Below, one piece after another: positions 1 to 8,202 of a stretch of 64,000 nt of DNA. Position 1 is the first letter of the stretch. Each line of letters opens with the position of its first letter. The notes below the pieces were generated by a model. It did no database searches, had not been told where the DNA came from, and saw nothing but the letters and a program-made list of their open reading frames with translations. Origin of the DNA: Planctomycetota bacterium (GTDB lineage Bacteria > Planctomycetota > UBA1135 > UBA2386); the NCBI GenBank assembly GCA_016713175.1, contig JADJPQ010000001.1, positions 124,001 through 188,000 of the forward strand, written 5' to 3'. A program made the translations under genes and the position numbers.

Positions 1-2
1 CC

Positions 3-1163
3 GACGAGTGTCTGCGGGTGCCCTGTCACGACGGCGTCTACGCGATCGGCGATTGCGCGCGGTCTCCGGATGGTCATGGCGGCATCGCGCCGCCGACGGC
101 GCAGTTCGCGCAACGGCAGGGAACCTGCGTCGCCGACGCCATCGTCGCCGAGATCAGCGGCAAGCGGCCGCGGCCATTCGCGCATCGCAGCCAGGGGCAA
201 CTGGCGACGCTGGGCCATCGCAATGCCGTGGCGATGATCGGCGGCATGCGGATCGCCGGCTTCTTCGCCTGGTGGTTGTGGCGGACGATCTACCTGCTGA
301 AGCTGCCGCGGCTCGAACGGCGATTGCGCGTCGTCATCGACTGGACGTTGAACCTGTTCTTCCCGCGCGATCTCAACGCGCTCGATCCGGCGCCGACGAA
401 GAGCCACGACCAGGTGCACCTGGAGGCCGGCGAGACGCTGTTCCGGCAGGGTGATCCGAGCAGTGCGTTCTACGTGGTCGAACGCGGTTGCATCGAATTG
501 GTGCGCTGCGACGACGATGGCAACATGGTCGGCCGCGACGAACTCGGCCCGGGGGCGCATTTCGGCGAAGGTTCGCTGCTGCGGCGCGGCGTGCGCTCGA
601 CGACCGCGACCGCGCTGGCGTCGAGCGAAGTGCTGGTCTTCCCGGCGCGCGAGTTCCTGCGGCTGGCGGGTTCGTTCCGCGGCCTGCGCGACCTGTTGAC
701 GACCACATCGCGGCGGTTCCAGCCGATCGACCAGGTGCTGCCGAACTGGGTGCCGGCAGGATTGCTCGCCGACCCGGTGCGCGAGCACATGACCGCGCCG
801 GTCTTCACGCTGGCGGCGACGGCGACGCTGCGCGCGGCGCTGCACGAATTCCTGGCCCGGAAGGTCAATGCGTTTCCGATCGTCGATGCGCAGCAGCGGT
901 TGGCAGGCGTGGTGACCAATCACGAGTTGTTCGCGGCGTTGCGCGGCGACCGCGAGCTCGAGGCACCGCTGACGGGGCTGCTGCGGCCGGCGCAGGCGGT
1001 CGGCGTCGACGACGCCATGGCGTGCGCGATCGAGGCGATGCGGCGGCACGACTGCCAGCACGTGGTGGTCATCGACGACGACCGCCAGGTCGTCGGCATG
1101 CTGTCGATGAAGGATGTGCTGCGCGAACTGCTGGGCGCGGCGCCGGCAGTCGCCGCGCGCTGA
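3..1163 (+). CDS. NDH-2-like flavoprotein fused to cNMP-binding and CBS domains (5' end truncated)
   Basis: The gene enters from outside the window. The first visible residues include GVYAIGDCA, the C-terminal FAD-contacting motif of type II NADH dehydrogenases and related two-dinucleotide-binding flavoproteins. Next comes the hydrophobic GFFAWWLWRTIYLLKLP stretch that NDH-2 enzymes use to contact the membrane. The polypeptide then continues into a cyclic-nucleotide-binding fold (LFRQGDPSSAFYVVERG, about 135 residues in) and a CBS pair in the last 130 residues (MTAPVFTLAATATL; VVGMLSMKDVL). NDH-2 passes electrons from NADH to quinone without pumping protons. I infer that the added modules make the enzyme sensitive to a nucleotide ligand such as cAMP or an adenylate. 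The active-site half is not visible. It ends 2 bp before a convergent gene. Confidence 0.8.
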   Translation, partial: DECLRVPCHDGVYAIGDCARSPDGHGGIAPPTAQFAQRQGTCVADAIVAEISGKRPRPFAHRSQGQLATLGHRNAVAMIGGMRIAGFFAWWLWRTIYLLKLPRLERRLRVVIDWTLNLFFPRDLNALDPAPTKSHDQVHLEAGETLFRQGDPSSAFYVVERGCIELVRCDDDGNMVGRDELGPGAHFGEGSLLRRGVRSTTATALASSEVLVFPAREFLRLAGSFRGLRDLLTTTSRRFQPIDQVLPNWVPAGLLADPVREHMTAPVFTLAATATLRAALHEFLARKVNAFPIVDAQQRLAGVVTNHELFAALRGDRELEAPLTGLLRPAQAVGVDDAMACAIEAMRRHDCQHVVVIDDDRQVVGMLSMKDVLRELLGAAPAVAAR

Positions 1164-1170
1164 CGTCAGC
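1159..1170. terminator. Palindrome GCTGACGTCAGC holding both convergent stop codons
   Basis: This is a perfect 12-bp palindrome. The TGA of the rightward flavoprotein gene and the TGA of the leftward DUF2332 gene are its symmetric halves. It is too short alone to be a strong intrinsic terminator, and I list it because the same design recurs at other convergent junctions in the window. Confidence 0.35.
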
Positions 1171-2228
1171 TTGCCAACCAGTGGATCTGATCGCCGTGCG
1201 GCTGACACAGCGCCAGCCTCAGGTCGTCGCCGCCGGGCCATGACTGCATCCGCAGTTCGTGCCATCGCGGTCGGTTCGCCGGTGCCGGCCGTTCGTCTTC
1301 GCAGCGCAACCAGTACAGCGGTGCGGCCTTGGTGGCGCGGAGCCCGGCTGTGGCGACGACTGCGGCAAGCACCTGCTGCGCGTTCAGCGGCAGGTAGTCG
1401 AGGAACGACGAATGGAACACGACCGTGGCGGCGCCGGGCACCGGGCTTGCCAGCTGCTGCGCGAGCCAGTCCACCGCGTCGGCGTTCGCGATCGGGATCG
1501 GCTGGCTGGTGGCGATCGTCAACGCGGCCTGCAGTCGGCGAAACCGATCGATGCGATCGGGCCAGACGTACGCCCAGCAGGCGCCCCCTGGCTGCGGCAT
1601 CGGTCACGTCGATCGGCGCCAGGTCGCAGCCGGCGCGACTGGCGATCGGCACGGGTACGGCTCGTGGTGCCGGCCCGGTCCAGCCCGGCCGCAACACGAC
1701 GCCGGCGTCGGTCGGTCCGAAACGGGTGTCGCCGAGTTCGATGCGGTAGCGATCGAAGTGGAGGTTGAGCCCGGCACTGCTGCCGAGTTCCAGCAGTCGC
1801 AACGGCAGTCCGGCGGAAGCCGCGAGCAGGAAACCGCCGAGCAGCGAGGCGCTGCGGCCGACCTCATTGGTCTGCGGCGCGTTGCGGAGCCAGGGTCGAA
1901 TCGATTCGGCCCGCACGTCCACCGCATGGCGGAACGCGTGCCAGGTCCGGGGCCACTCGGGCCGGCCGCCCAGCGAGGGATAGAACGGCTGCAGTTGCGG
2001 CGCCTGTCCGGCCAGGACCTGGGCATGGACACCGCCGAGCACCCGCAGCGGCAGCGAGCCCGAACGCGGGTCACCGACGAAGTCGGCGGTCAAGCGGGCC
2101 AGCGGACCGCCGGTCGCGACGTCATCGGCGGAGCGTCGGCACAATTCGCCGTAGAGCGGTGCGCCGAACCCATCGCACAACGCTGCCTGGGCGGCGAACG
2201 CGGCGGCGATCGTCGTCCGGTCGTTCAC
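1166..2228 (-). pseudogene. DUF2332 family protein, single frameshift
   Basis: Reading leftward from a GTG at 2228 with a GGAGG 5 nt upstream (2234-2238), the protein starts NDRTTIAAAFAAQAALCDGF. It runs through the DUF2332 core (LPLRLLELGSSAGLNLHFDR) to CDLAPIDVTDAA. The family then expects a segment like RLLAYVWPD. That segment is present, but in another frame (CWAYVWPDRIDRFRRLQAAL, continuing to a stop at 1166). The break lies at about 1573-1588, next to a CCC and a CCCCC run. Removing one base restores RGRLLAYVWPDRID and a product of about 350 residues. The family is a conserved methyltransferase-like protein of unknown role. Either the gene has decayed recently or the sequence has a one-base error in a homopolymer. 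Confidence 0.75.
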
Positions 2229-2334
2229 CACCGCCTCCGGAAGGCAGCCAGACGCAGCATGCGGGGAGCATACGCCAGGGTGGGCGAAGGGCGGGCTTCC
2301 GACCGCCGCGCTCCCTAGTCTAGGATGCCATCGC

Positions 2335-3372
2335 ATGGCGATCATCCGTTGCGTCGTCGTGCGGCAGCACGGCGGCTTCGACCAACTGCTCCTCGAAGAA
2401 CGACCGCTGCCGACGCCGGCGCCCGGCCAGGTGCGCGTGCGCGTCGCGGCGATCGGCCTGAACCATCTCGACACCTGGGTGCGTCGCGGCGTCCCCGGTC
2501 ACGAGTTCCCGCTGCCATTGATCACCAGCAGTGACGGCGCCGGCGTCGTCGACGCCCTCGGCGCCGGTGTGAACGGCGTCAAGGAGGGCGACGAAGTCGT
2601 GATCCTGCCGGGCGTGTCATGCGGCATTTGCGAGGCCTGCCAGAACGGCGTCGACCAGTTGTGCCGCCACTACCACATCCTCGGCGAGAGCTGCGATGGC
2701 ACTGCCGCAGAGGCCGTCTGCGTGCCCGCGGCGAACGTCGCGCCAAAGCCGAAGAACCTGACCATGCCGGAAGCCGCCTGCGTCGGCCTGGTGTTCTTGA
2801 CGGCCTGGAACATGTTGGTCCGCCGCGCCGAACTGCGCGCTGGCGAAACGGTGCTGGTGCACGCCGGACTGTCCGGGGTCGGTGCCGCAGCAGTGCAGAT
2901 CGCCAATCTGCTCGGTGCTCGCGTGATCGCGACCGCTGGCGGCGCGCGCAAGTGCGAACTGGTCCGCCAGCTCCCGGCCTGGCAGGTGATCGACTACGTG
3001 GCGAAGGACTGGGTCGCGGAAGTGCGCGCACTGACCGGCAAGGCCGGCGTCGATGTGGTGTTCGAACACACCGGCCAGGCGACGTTCGCTGGTTCGCTGA
3101 AGTCACTGGCCCGCGGCGGCCGCGTCGTCACCTGTGGCGCGACCACCGGCGGCAACGTCGCGATCTCGCTGCATGCGGTGTTCTTCAAGAGCCTGTCGAT
3201 CCTCGGCTCGACCATGGGCAGCAAGGGCGATCTGCGGCAGATCCTGCGGCTGTTCGACCAGGGTCGGTTGCGGCCCCTGCTCGATCGCGCTTTGCCGCTG
3301 GCGCAGGTCGGCGAGGCGCACCGCGCGCTCGAAGAACGCACGGCCCTCGGCAAGCTGGTGTTGACGCCGTAG
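2335..3372 (+). CDS. Zinc-binding MDR-family dehydrogenase lacking catalytic-zinc ligands
   Basis: This is a 345-residue medium-chain dehydrogenase/reductase. It has an N-terminal GroES-like domain and a Rossmann domain (VLVHAGLSGVGAAAVQIANL, from about residue 174) for NAD(P)H. The structural-zinc lobe is intact: Cys96, 99, 102 and 110 in CGICEACQNGVDQLC. The catalytic-zinc site is not: the usual Cys is replaced in GLNHLDTWVRRG (Asn43), and the usual GHE motif reads SSDGAG. The protein is therefore closer to the zinc-binding quinone-oxidoreductase-like group than to true alcohol dehydrogenases. Its substrate cannot be told from sequence. It is a single gene, converging with the secreted-protein gene downstream. 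Confidence 0.85.
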   Translation: MAIIRCVVVRQHGGFDQLLLEERPLPTPAPGQVRVRVAAIGLNHLDTWVRRGVPGHEFPLPLITSSDGAGVVDALGAGVNGVKEGDEVVILPGVSCGICEACQNGVDQLCRHYHILGESCDGTAAEAVCVPAANVAPKPKNLTMPEAACVGLVFLTAWNMLVRRAELRAGETVLVHAGLSGVGAAAVQIANLLGARVIATAGGARKCELVRQLPAWQVIDYVAKDWVAEVRALTGKAGVDVVFEHTGQATFAGSLKSLARGGRVVTCGATTGGNVAISLHAVFFKSLSILGSTMGSKGDLRQILRLFDQGRLRPLLDRALPLAQVGEAHRALEERTALGKLVLTP

Positions 3373-3378
3373 TCGCGA

Positions 3379-4461
3379 TCAGGTGCCGAGCCCCAGGCGG
3401 CCGCCGTTGGAGGCGATCACGCCGAGTGCAGTGAAGCCTGGGCTGAACGTGATCGCCTGCGAGTGGATGGCGACGCCGAGGAAGATCGCACTGGCCGGAA
3501 TCGGCAGGCTCAACGTGTGGCTGCTGCCCGTCGGCACGAACGGCAGTTGATCATCGATCGAGGTGTATTGGGTGCAGCCGATCAGGCCGAGGGCGGCGAC
3601 GTCGGTCTGCAGCCGGTTCAGGCCGAGAGCCAGCACCCCGAGCGCCGTGCCCGGTGGGATCGCCGTGACCTGCATCTGGAACGTCGAGCCGAGCACTGGC
3701 AGGCTGCTGCCGAGCGCACCGAGCGACAATGCCGGCGATGAGGTCGGTCCCGCGATCCAGAACGGCCGCACCGACAGGTCCAGCGGCCCGGCGTCCGGGG
3801 CGCCACCGCCGATCGAGATGCCGGTCAGCGAGTTCGCCGTCGCGCACTGCTGCCAGTTCATCGTGATGACGCCGTTCTGTTCGAAGATCACCTGCGCCGA
3901 CACCAGGTTGCCGGGCGAGCCGGCGAGCGGAACCGCGACCCAGGTCAACGTGACGCGCCAGAAGAAGCCATTGAGGACATCGAGGTAGCACTGACCACCC
4001 GCGGACGGATCGAGATCACACCAGAATGGCGCGATGCGCGGCTGACCAGCGACCAGCGCCGCCGCGCTCGCCACCGGCGCGTTCGGATTGACGGCTGGTG
4101 CTCCACCGAGCCAGACGAAGCCGTTGGAGACCATGGCGCCGTCCGTGAACGTCTGGCCGCCGAACGGGAATCCGCCCGCCGGGAACAGGAAGCCCTGGTT
4201 GCCATCGTTGCCCTGCGGCACCGCGTTCATGTAGGTGTTCTCGAAGCCCGGGCCGCGGACGACGGTGTAGCCCTGACCGCTCGGGATGTAGCAGATGCTG
4301 TCGAAGGACAGGTCGAAGGCACGGGTCGCCGAGAACGTCTCGTAGGCGGTCAGGCCGCGCGGGCAACCAACGCCATAGCGGGCGAACGTCGCCTGATTGT
4401 CCTGGGCGGGAAGCGTCGCGAGCAACGTGCTGGCGGCGAGGATGGTGGTGCAGGTGCGCAT
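3379..4461 (-). CDS. Secreted protein with the shared C-terminal beta-domain
   Basis: This 360-residue protein is predicted to be exported: the signal peptide MRTCTTILAASTLLATLPA is followed by mature QDNQ. I chose the ATG at 4461 because it places this signal at the N-terminus; open frame continues upstream but is not protein-like. The middle part (QPRIAPFWCDLDPSAGGQCY, VIFEQNGVITMNW) resembles the nidogen-like beta-sandwich of extracellular proteins. The last roughly 110 residues follow the C-terminal module seen in six other proteins here: SLGALGSSLPVLGSTFQM, GCTQYTSIDDQL, and the closing GFTALGVIASNGGRLGLGT. The role is unknown; it is probably a cell-surface or secreted structural or binding protein. 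Confidence 0.75.
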   Translation of the reverse strand: MRTCTTILAASTLLATLPAQDNQATFARYGVGCPRGLTAYETFSATRAFDLSFDSICYIPSGQGYTVVRGPGFENTYMNAVPQGNDGNQGFLFPAGGFPFGGQTFTDGAMVSNGFVWLGGAPAVNPNAPVASAAALVAGQPRIAPFWCDLDPSAGGQCYLDVLNGFFWRVTLTWVAVPLAGSPGNLVSAQVIFEQNGVITMNWQQCATANSLTGISIGGGAPDAGPLDLSVRPFWIAGPTSSPALSLGALGSSLPVLGSTFQMQVTAIPPGTALGVLALGLNRLQTDVAALGLIGCTQYTSIDDQLPFVPTGSSHTLSLPIPASAIFLGVAIHSQAITFSPGFTALGVIASNGGRLGLGT

Positions 4462-4542
4462 GGCGGGATGGGATTGGAGCCAGGAAGCGTAACCGAAGTC
4501 ACATTCCAGGTGTGGATCCTCGGGCATTGCCGCTGACGGCAC

Positions 4543-5163
4543 GTGCGATCCTTGCCCTCCGAACCGACCCGGATCGAACGCGCGCTGCTGCTGTGGCTCG
4601 AGCACGAGCCCCCGGCGGCGGACCGCAACGCGTTGCTGTCGGCGCATCCGGATCTGTGCGATCTGCTGGAGCCGATGCTCGCGGGGCCGGGGCGGATCGG
4701 CGACGCTGATCGCATGCAGCCGACCCCCGACCCGGACTGGTCGATCCGTGTTCGCGACAGCTTCGCGCGGCAGCCGTTCATGGCGTTGCTGTCGGCGTCG
4801 ATCGCCAGGCTCGAGCCGGGCGTGTGCGAACTCGTCGCGCCGTTCCGGAAGGAACTCGGCCAGCAGCACGGGTTCTTCCATGCCGGGGTGGTCGGCACGC
4901 TGGCGGACGACGCCTGCGGCTACGCGGCGTATTCGCTGATGGCGGCGACGTCGTCGATCCTGACGGTCGAGTACAAGCTGAACCTGCTGGCACCGGCACA
5001 AGGGCCGCGATTGCGGGCGTTGGCGACGGTCGTGCGGTCCGGGCGGACGCTGACGGTGTGCCGGGCCGACGTGTTCGTCGGCGAGCCTGGCAACGAACGG
5101 ATCTGTGCGGCGGCGCAGGCGACGCTGATCCAGTTGGCGGACACATCGGACCAGCCGCGCTGA
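4543..5163 (+). CDS. PaaI-type hotdog thioesterase with an unusual N-terminal preamble
   Basis: Residues about 75-200 form a PaaI/YiiD-like hotdog domain: GFFHAGVVGTLADDACGYAA, then TVEYKLNLLAPAQGPRLRA and CRADVFVGEP. This fold hydrolyses acyl-CoA thioesters in the cytoplasm. The first 57 residues (IERALLLWLEHEPPAADR, LLSAHPDLCDLLEPMLAG) are not part of the fold. They resemble the short helical preamble that precedes the catalytic domain in many Planctomycete Ser/Thr kinases. If translation starts at the internal ATG at 4714 the protein is a plain thioesterase of 150 residues; the GTG at 4543 keeps the preamble. The preamble has coding-like composition, so I favour the longer form. Confidence 0.7.
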   Translation: MRSLPSEPTRIERALLLWLEHEPPAADRNALLSAHPDLCDLLEPMLAGPGRIGDADRMQPTPDPDWSIRVRDSFARQPFMALLSASIARLEPGVCELVAPFRKELGQQHGFFHAGVVGTLADDACGYAAYSLMAATSSILTVEYKLNLLAPAQGPRLRALATVVRSGRTLTVCRADVFVGEPGNERICAAAQATLIQLADTSDQPR

Positions 5164-5235
5164 AACCCGGGCATGAACTGCGGCATCGGAGGCACCCGGC
5201 GTGGGCGCCGTCGTAGAATCGCGCCGATCCCGATC

Positions 5236-5829
5236 ATGAAGTTCCCTCTGCCAACCGTCGCTGCGAGTCTGCTGTTCGCCCTGGTGTCCGCGTGCTGCAC
5301 GCACGAGTCATCCCCTGCGATGCCGTCGGCGAGCGCAGGGTCGACGGCTCCCGCGGGCACGGCGGATCCCGTGCCGACGGCACCGCCGACTGCACCGGCC
5401 GAATCCACGAACCCCCCGACTGCGACCATGCCGAAGGCCTACAACCAGCTCTCCGACTTCGAGTCCCATGTGATCCTCGACAAGGGCACCGAACGTCCTG
5501 GTGTCGGCGAGTACACCAAGAACAAAGCGGCCGGGACCTACATCTGCCGTCAGTGCAATGCGCCGTTGTACCTGTCGACGGCCAAGTTCGAGAGCCACTG
5601 TGGCTGGCCCAGCTTCGACGACGAGATCGCCGGTCGTGTCGAACGCCATACCGACGCCGACGGCTATCGGGTCGAGATCGTCTGCGCCAACTGCAAGGGC
5701 CACCTCGGGCACGTGTTCGAGGGCGAGCGCTTCACCGCCAAGAACACCCGGCACTGCGTCAATTCCGTGTCCATGCGCTTCGTCGCCGAAGGCCAGCCGC
5801 TGCCGCCGACGATCGTGCTCGACAAGTGA
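5236..5829 (+). CDS. msrB: Lipoprotein peptide-methionine (R)-S-oxide reductase MsrB
   Basis: MsrB reduces the R-epimer of methionine sulfoxide in proteins. The MsrB domain covers the last 130 residues: the zinc pairs CRQCNAP and [14 protein letters not shown], the [10 protein letters not shown] motif, and the catalytic Cys in [11 protein letters not shown]. It starts with a lipoprotein signal peptide ([20 protein letters not shown], lipobox VSAC with Cys20) and a Pro/Thr/Ala-rich linker, so the enzyme is probably anchored outside the cytoplasm and repairs oxidised envelope proteins. I chose the ATG at 5236 because it gives the lipoprotein signal. A TAGAAT hexamer at 5214-5219 could be its -10 element. 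The gene ends in a hairpin shared with the convergent neighbour. Confidence 0.92.
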   Translation: MKFPLPTVAASLLFALVSACCTHESSPAMPSASAGSTAPAGTADPVPTAPPTAPAESTNPPTATMPKAYNQLSDFESHVILDKGTERPGVGEYTKNKAAGTYICRQCNAPLYLSTAKFESHCGWPSFDDEIAGRVERHTDADGYRVEIVCANCKGHLGHVFEGERFTAKNTRHCVNSVSMRFVAEGQPLPPTIVLDK

Positions 5830-5848
5830 ACGGCGAGTTCGCCGTTCA
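5827..5848. terminator. Bidirectional hairpin enclosing both stop codons
   Basis: Two 10-bp arms, 5827-5836 and 5839-5848, are exact reverse complements separated by 2 nt. The TGA of msrB opens the left arm and the stop of the leftward gene closes the right arm. It is probably a shared terminator for the convergent pair, although no U-tract follows. Confidence 0.6.
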
Positions 5849-7522
5849 GCGGACCAGCTTCGTGTAGCGGTAGTAAGCCTGCAGCGACAGTACTCGCAGC
5901 GCCGACGCCATCGCGCGGCTCATGCCGGGTGGCGGATCCCAGGAGCCTTTGTCCGGGCCATCGGTGCGCGCGTTCGGCATGGTTGCGAGTTTCTTCGACC
6001 AATCGAGCCACGGGCGGCCGCCGACCTGGAACAACGCGTAGCTCGTCCAGTAGCACAGCCGTTCGTCGGTGACGGTGACCCGTTCCGCCAGCGCAGTCGC
6101 GGCACCGATCGGGGTCTTGCCGACCCCGAGGAATGCCAGCGCGAACGCCACGGCGGGACCCGCTTCCGGGATTCCGCTGTCCGCCGAATCGCCGAGCGGC
6201 GGCTCGGCCGGCAACCATGCCACCAGCTCTTCCCTGGTGATTCCGACCGAAAGTCGAAAGAACCGCGCGCTTTCGATCGCCATCGCGGCATGCACCGTGA
6301 CCAGCGGATCACTCGACCCGGTGCCGTCGTCGCTCCAGCCGCCGTTCTCACACGTGTGGGAGCGGAGCCACTCCAGCGCCGCGCTGGTGGCCCCGCGCAA
6401 CAGGCAGCCGCGCGATGACAGTCCATACGCTTCCGCGAGGGCATAGGTCGCGATGGCATGGCGGCGGATGCTGATGCCGTCGCCGATCAGGCCGTGCGCG
6501 TTCTGCTGGGCCATCAGGAACCCGACGCCTCGTGCCACGATCGGCGCCGCCGCACAGCCATCCATGCTCTGGCCATCGCCGAGCAGCGACAGCACTATCC
6601 AGGCCGTGGTCTCTGGATCGCTCTGGCCATCCACACCGGCCCAACCGCCGTCGGGTCGCTGGTTGGCCATCAGCCAGTCCAGGCCGTTCGAGATCCGTTC
6701 CTGGATTTCGGACCTCGCGCGTCCGCCCGCGCCGCCGCGGCGCCCGCCGTATCTGCCGCCCGCACCACCGGCGTCGGTGCCGATCTTCGTCGGCGTCGCA
6801 TCCGCCGCGTCGAGACCGAAGCTGCTGGTCGTCACTTCGGGTCGCGCTGCGGGAATCGCCACGGCCGGAATCTGAACCGCTGGCGACGGGCCAAGGTCGA
6901 GTGCGAAGCGCTGCGGGCGAACGGCGGACGCGCCGGCCGCGGCTTCGCCGGCAACCAGCAACACGGGCGGTGCGCCACTACTGGCGACTGCAGCGAGCAC
7001 TCCGAGCAGGTTGCCCAACGTCCCGTCCGGCGGCACGACGACCCGCAGTCGCAGTGGACCGAGGTTCCTCGCGATCACGCCGTCGACCATCCGCTGCAGG
7101 TGCGGCGTCAGGCACTCCGGCGGCACGCCAGGGCGTTCGAACGACAGCCGCAGCTCGAGTTCGGTGGTTGCGGTCGTCGGGTCGGCGAGTCCGAGCGTCA
7201 GGGCACCGGTCGCCTGGCCGACCGGCAGCCGGGCCGCAAAGTGCACACGCTGGACCTGCTGGGCGCGCAATTGGTCCAGAGCGGCCAACACCGTCGCGGT
7301 GCTGGTGTCGGCGCTGGCACGGAGCACCACTTCGCGCGCGGTGCCCAGCGTGACCGCCAGTTCGCGTTCGCTCGACCCTGGCACGCCGGTCGGTTCGAGG
7401 GCGATCACTGGCACCGACTCCGGGATTGGTCCCAGTCGCGACACGGCTGGCAAAGCAGCGTCGTCTTGTTGTTGGGCCACGAGCAGCGGAACGAACAGCA
7501 ACGCAACGCCGAGTCGGAACAT
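5846..7522 (-). CDS. Secreted prenyltransferase/squalene-cyclase-repeat protein
   Basis: This 558-residue protein has signal peptide MFRLGVALLFVPLLVA and mature QQQD. Residues about 50-200 form an alpha/beta region without a clear family. After a low-complexity Gly/Arg linker (GGRYGGRRGGAGGRARSE), residues about 280-545 are alpha-alpha barrel repeats of the prenyltransferase/squalene oxidase type: GLDWLMANQRPDGGWAG, ALEWLRSHTCENGGWSDD, then RLCYWTSYALFQVGGRPWLD. Planctomycetes have many exported proteins with such repeats. No DxDD cyclase motif is visible, so cyclase activity is unlikely and a scaffold or binding role is more plausible. It overlaps the msrB terminator hairpin at its 3' end. 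Confidence 0.8.
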   Translation of the reverse strand: MFRLGVALLFVPLLVAQQQDDAALPAVSRLGPIPESVPVIALEPTGVPGSSERELAVTLGTAREVVLRASADTSTATVLAALDQLRAQQVQRVHFAARLPVGQATGALTLGLADPTTATTELELRLSFERPGVPPECLTPHLQRMVDGVIARNLGPLRLRVVVPPDGTLGNLLGVLAAVASSGAPPVLLVAGEAAAGASAVRPQRFALDLGPSPAVQIPAVAIPAARPEVTTSSFGLDAADATPTKIGTDAGGAGGRYGGRRGGAGGRARSEIQERISNGLDWLMANQRPDGGWAGVDGQSDPETTAWIVLSLLGDGQSMDGCAAAPIVARGVGFLMAQQNAHGLIGDGISIRRHAIATYALAEAYGLSSRGCLLRGATSAALEWLRSHTCENGGWSDDGTGSSDPLVTVHAAMAIESARFFRLSVGITREELVAWLPAEPPLGDSADSGIPEAGPAVAFALAFLGVGKTPIGAATALAERVTVTDERLCYWTSYALFQVGGRPWLDWSKKLATMPNARTDGPDKGSWDPPPGMSRAMASALRVLSLQAYYRYTKLVR

Positions 7523-7651
7523 CAGGTGCCTCCGCAGGAACGCGGCGACAACGGCGGAATGCCAATCCGGTTCACTGCATTTCGAGGTCCGCGTCGGACC
7601 CAGCGTCGACGGAGGATGCCGGGGTTGGTACTGCCGATCGGGCGGTGAGCG

Positions 7652-8146
7652 CTACAGCGGCGCGGCGCACTGGCCACAGAACTTGTCGTGCTCGTCGTTC
7701 AGCGCCTTGCACTGCGGGCAGCGAACCTTGACGGCCGGCGCGACCGGCTCGGCCGTCGGCGCCGACTGGCCGTCCCGGAGGCCGCTCTCGTCGATGGCAT
7801 CGCGCAGCATGCCGCCGCCCATTCGCGCCCATGGTTCGAGGTCGGTGCGCGCGCGTTCGGGATCCAGGACCAGGCCGGAGCCGGCGACGCCGCGGGCCGC
7901 GACACCGCGCATGGCCCGTCCGATCGCGACCAGGACCATGCCGACGAAGCACCCGATCCACCAGGCGAACGGATCGCTGCCGCTTTGGCCAAAGGACGCC
8001 ACCTGGCTCTGGCCTGCGGTCGCGAAGCCGATGAAGCAGACCAGGATCGTGACGATCCCGATGCCCATCAGCACCGTGCCGAAGTTGAAGGCTTCCTTGC
8101 GGTTGGCCGAGACGTTCCGGTTCTTCTTGCGTGACCCTTGTTCCAT
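7652..8146 (-). CDS. Two-helix membrane protein with C-terminal zinc ribbon
   Basis: This 164-residue protein has a basic cytoplasmic N-terminus (MEQGSRKKNRNVSANRK) and two membrane helices (about 23-43 and 58-78). A short soluble part ends in a zinc-ribbon-like knuckle (CPQCKALNDEHDKFCGQC). Short double-ribbon tails like this are common on small membrane proteins and usually sit in the cytoplasm. The function is unknown. It is transcribed away from recQ with 56 bp between the start codons, so the two may share a promoter region. Confidence 0.75.
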   Translation of the reverse strand: MEQGSRKKNRNVSANRKEAFNFGTVLMGIGIVTILVCFIGFATAGQSQVASFGQSGSDPFAWWIGCFVGMVLVAIGRAMRGVAARGVAGSGLVLDPERARTDLEPWARMGGGMLRDAIDESGLRDGQSAPTAEPVAPAVKVRCPQCKALNDEHDKFCGQCAAPL

Positions 8147-8202
8147 GGTGGTTCGCCGCCAGCATACCAGCCGGTCCGGCTGACATTCAGGTCGCCTCGA
8201 AC

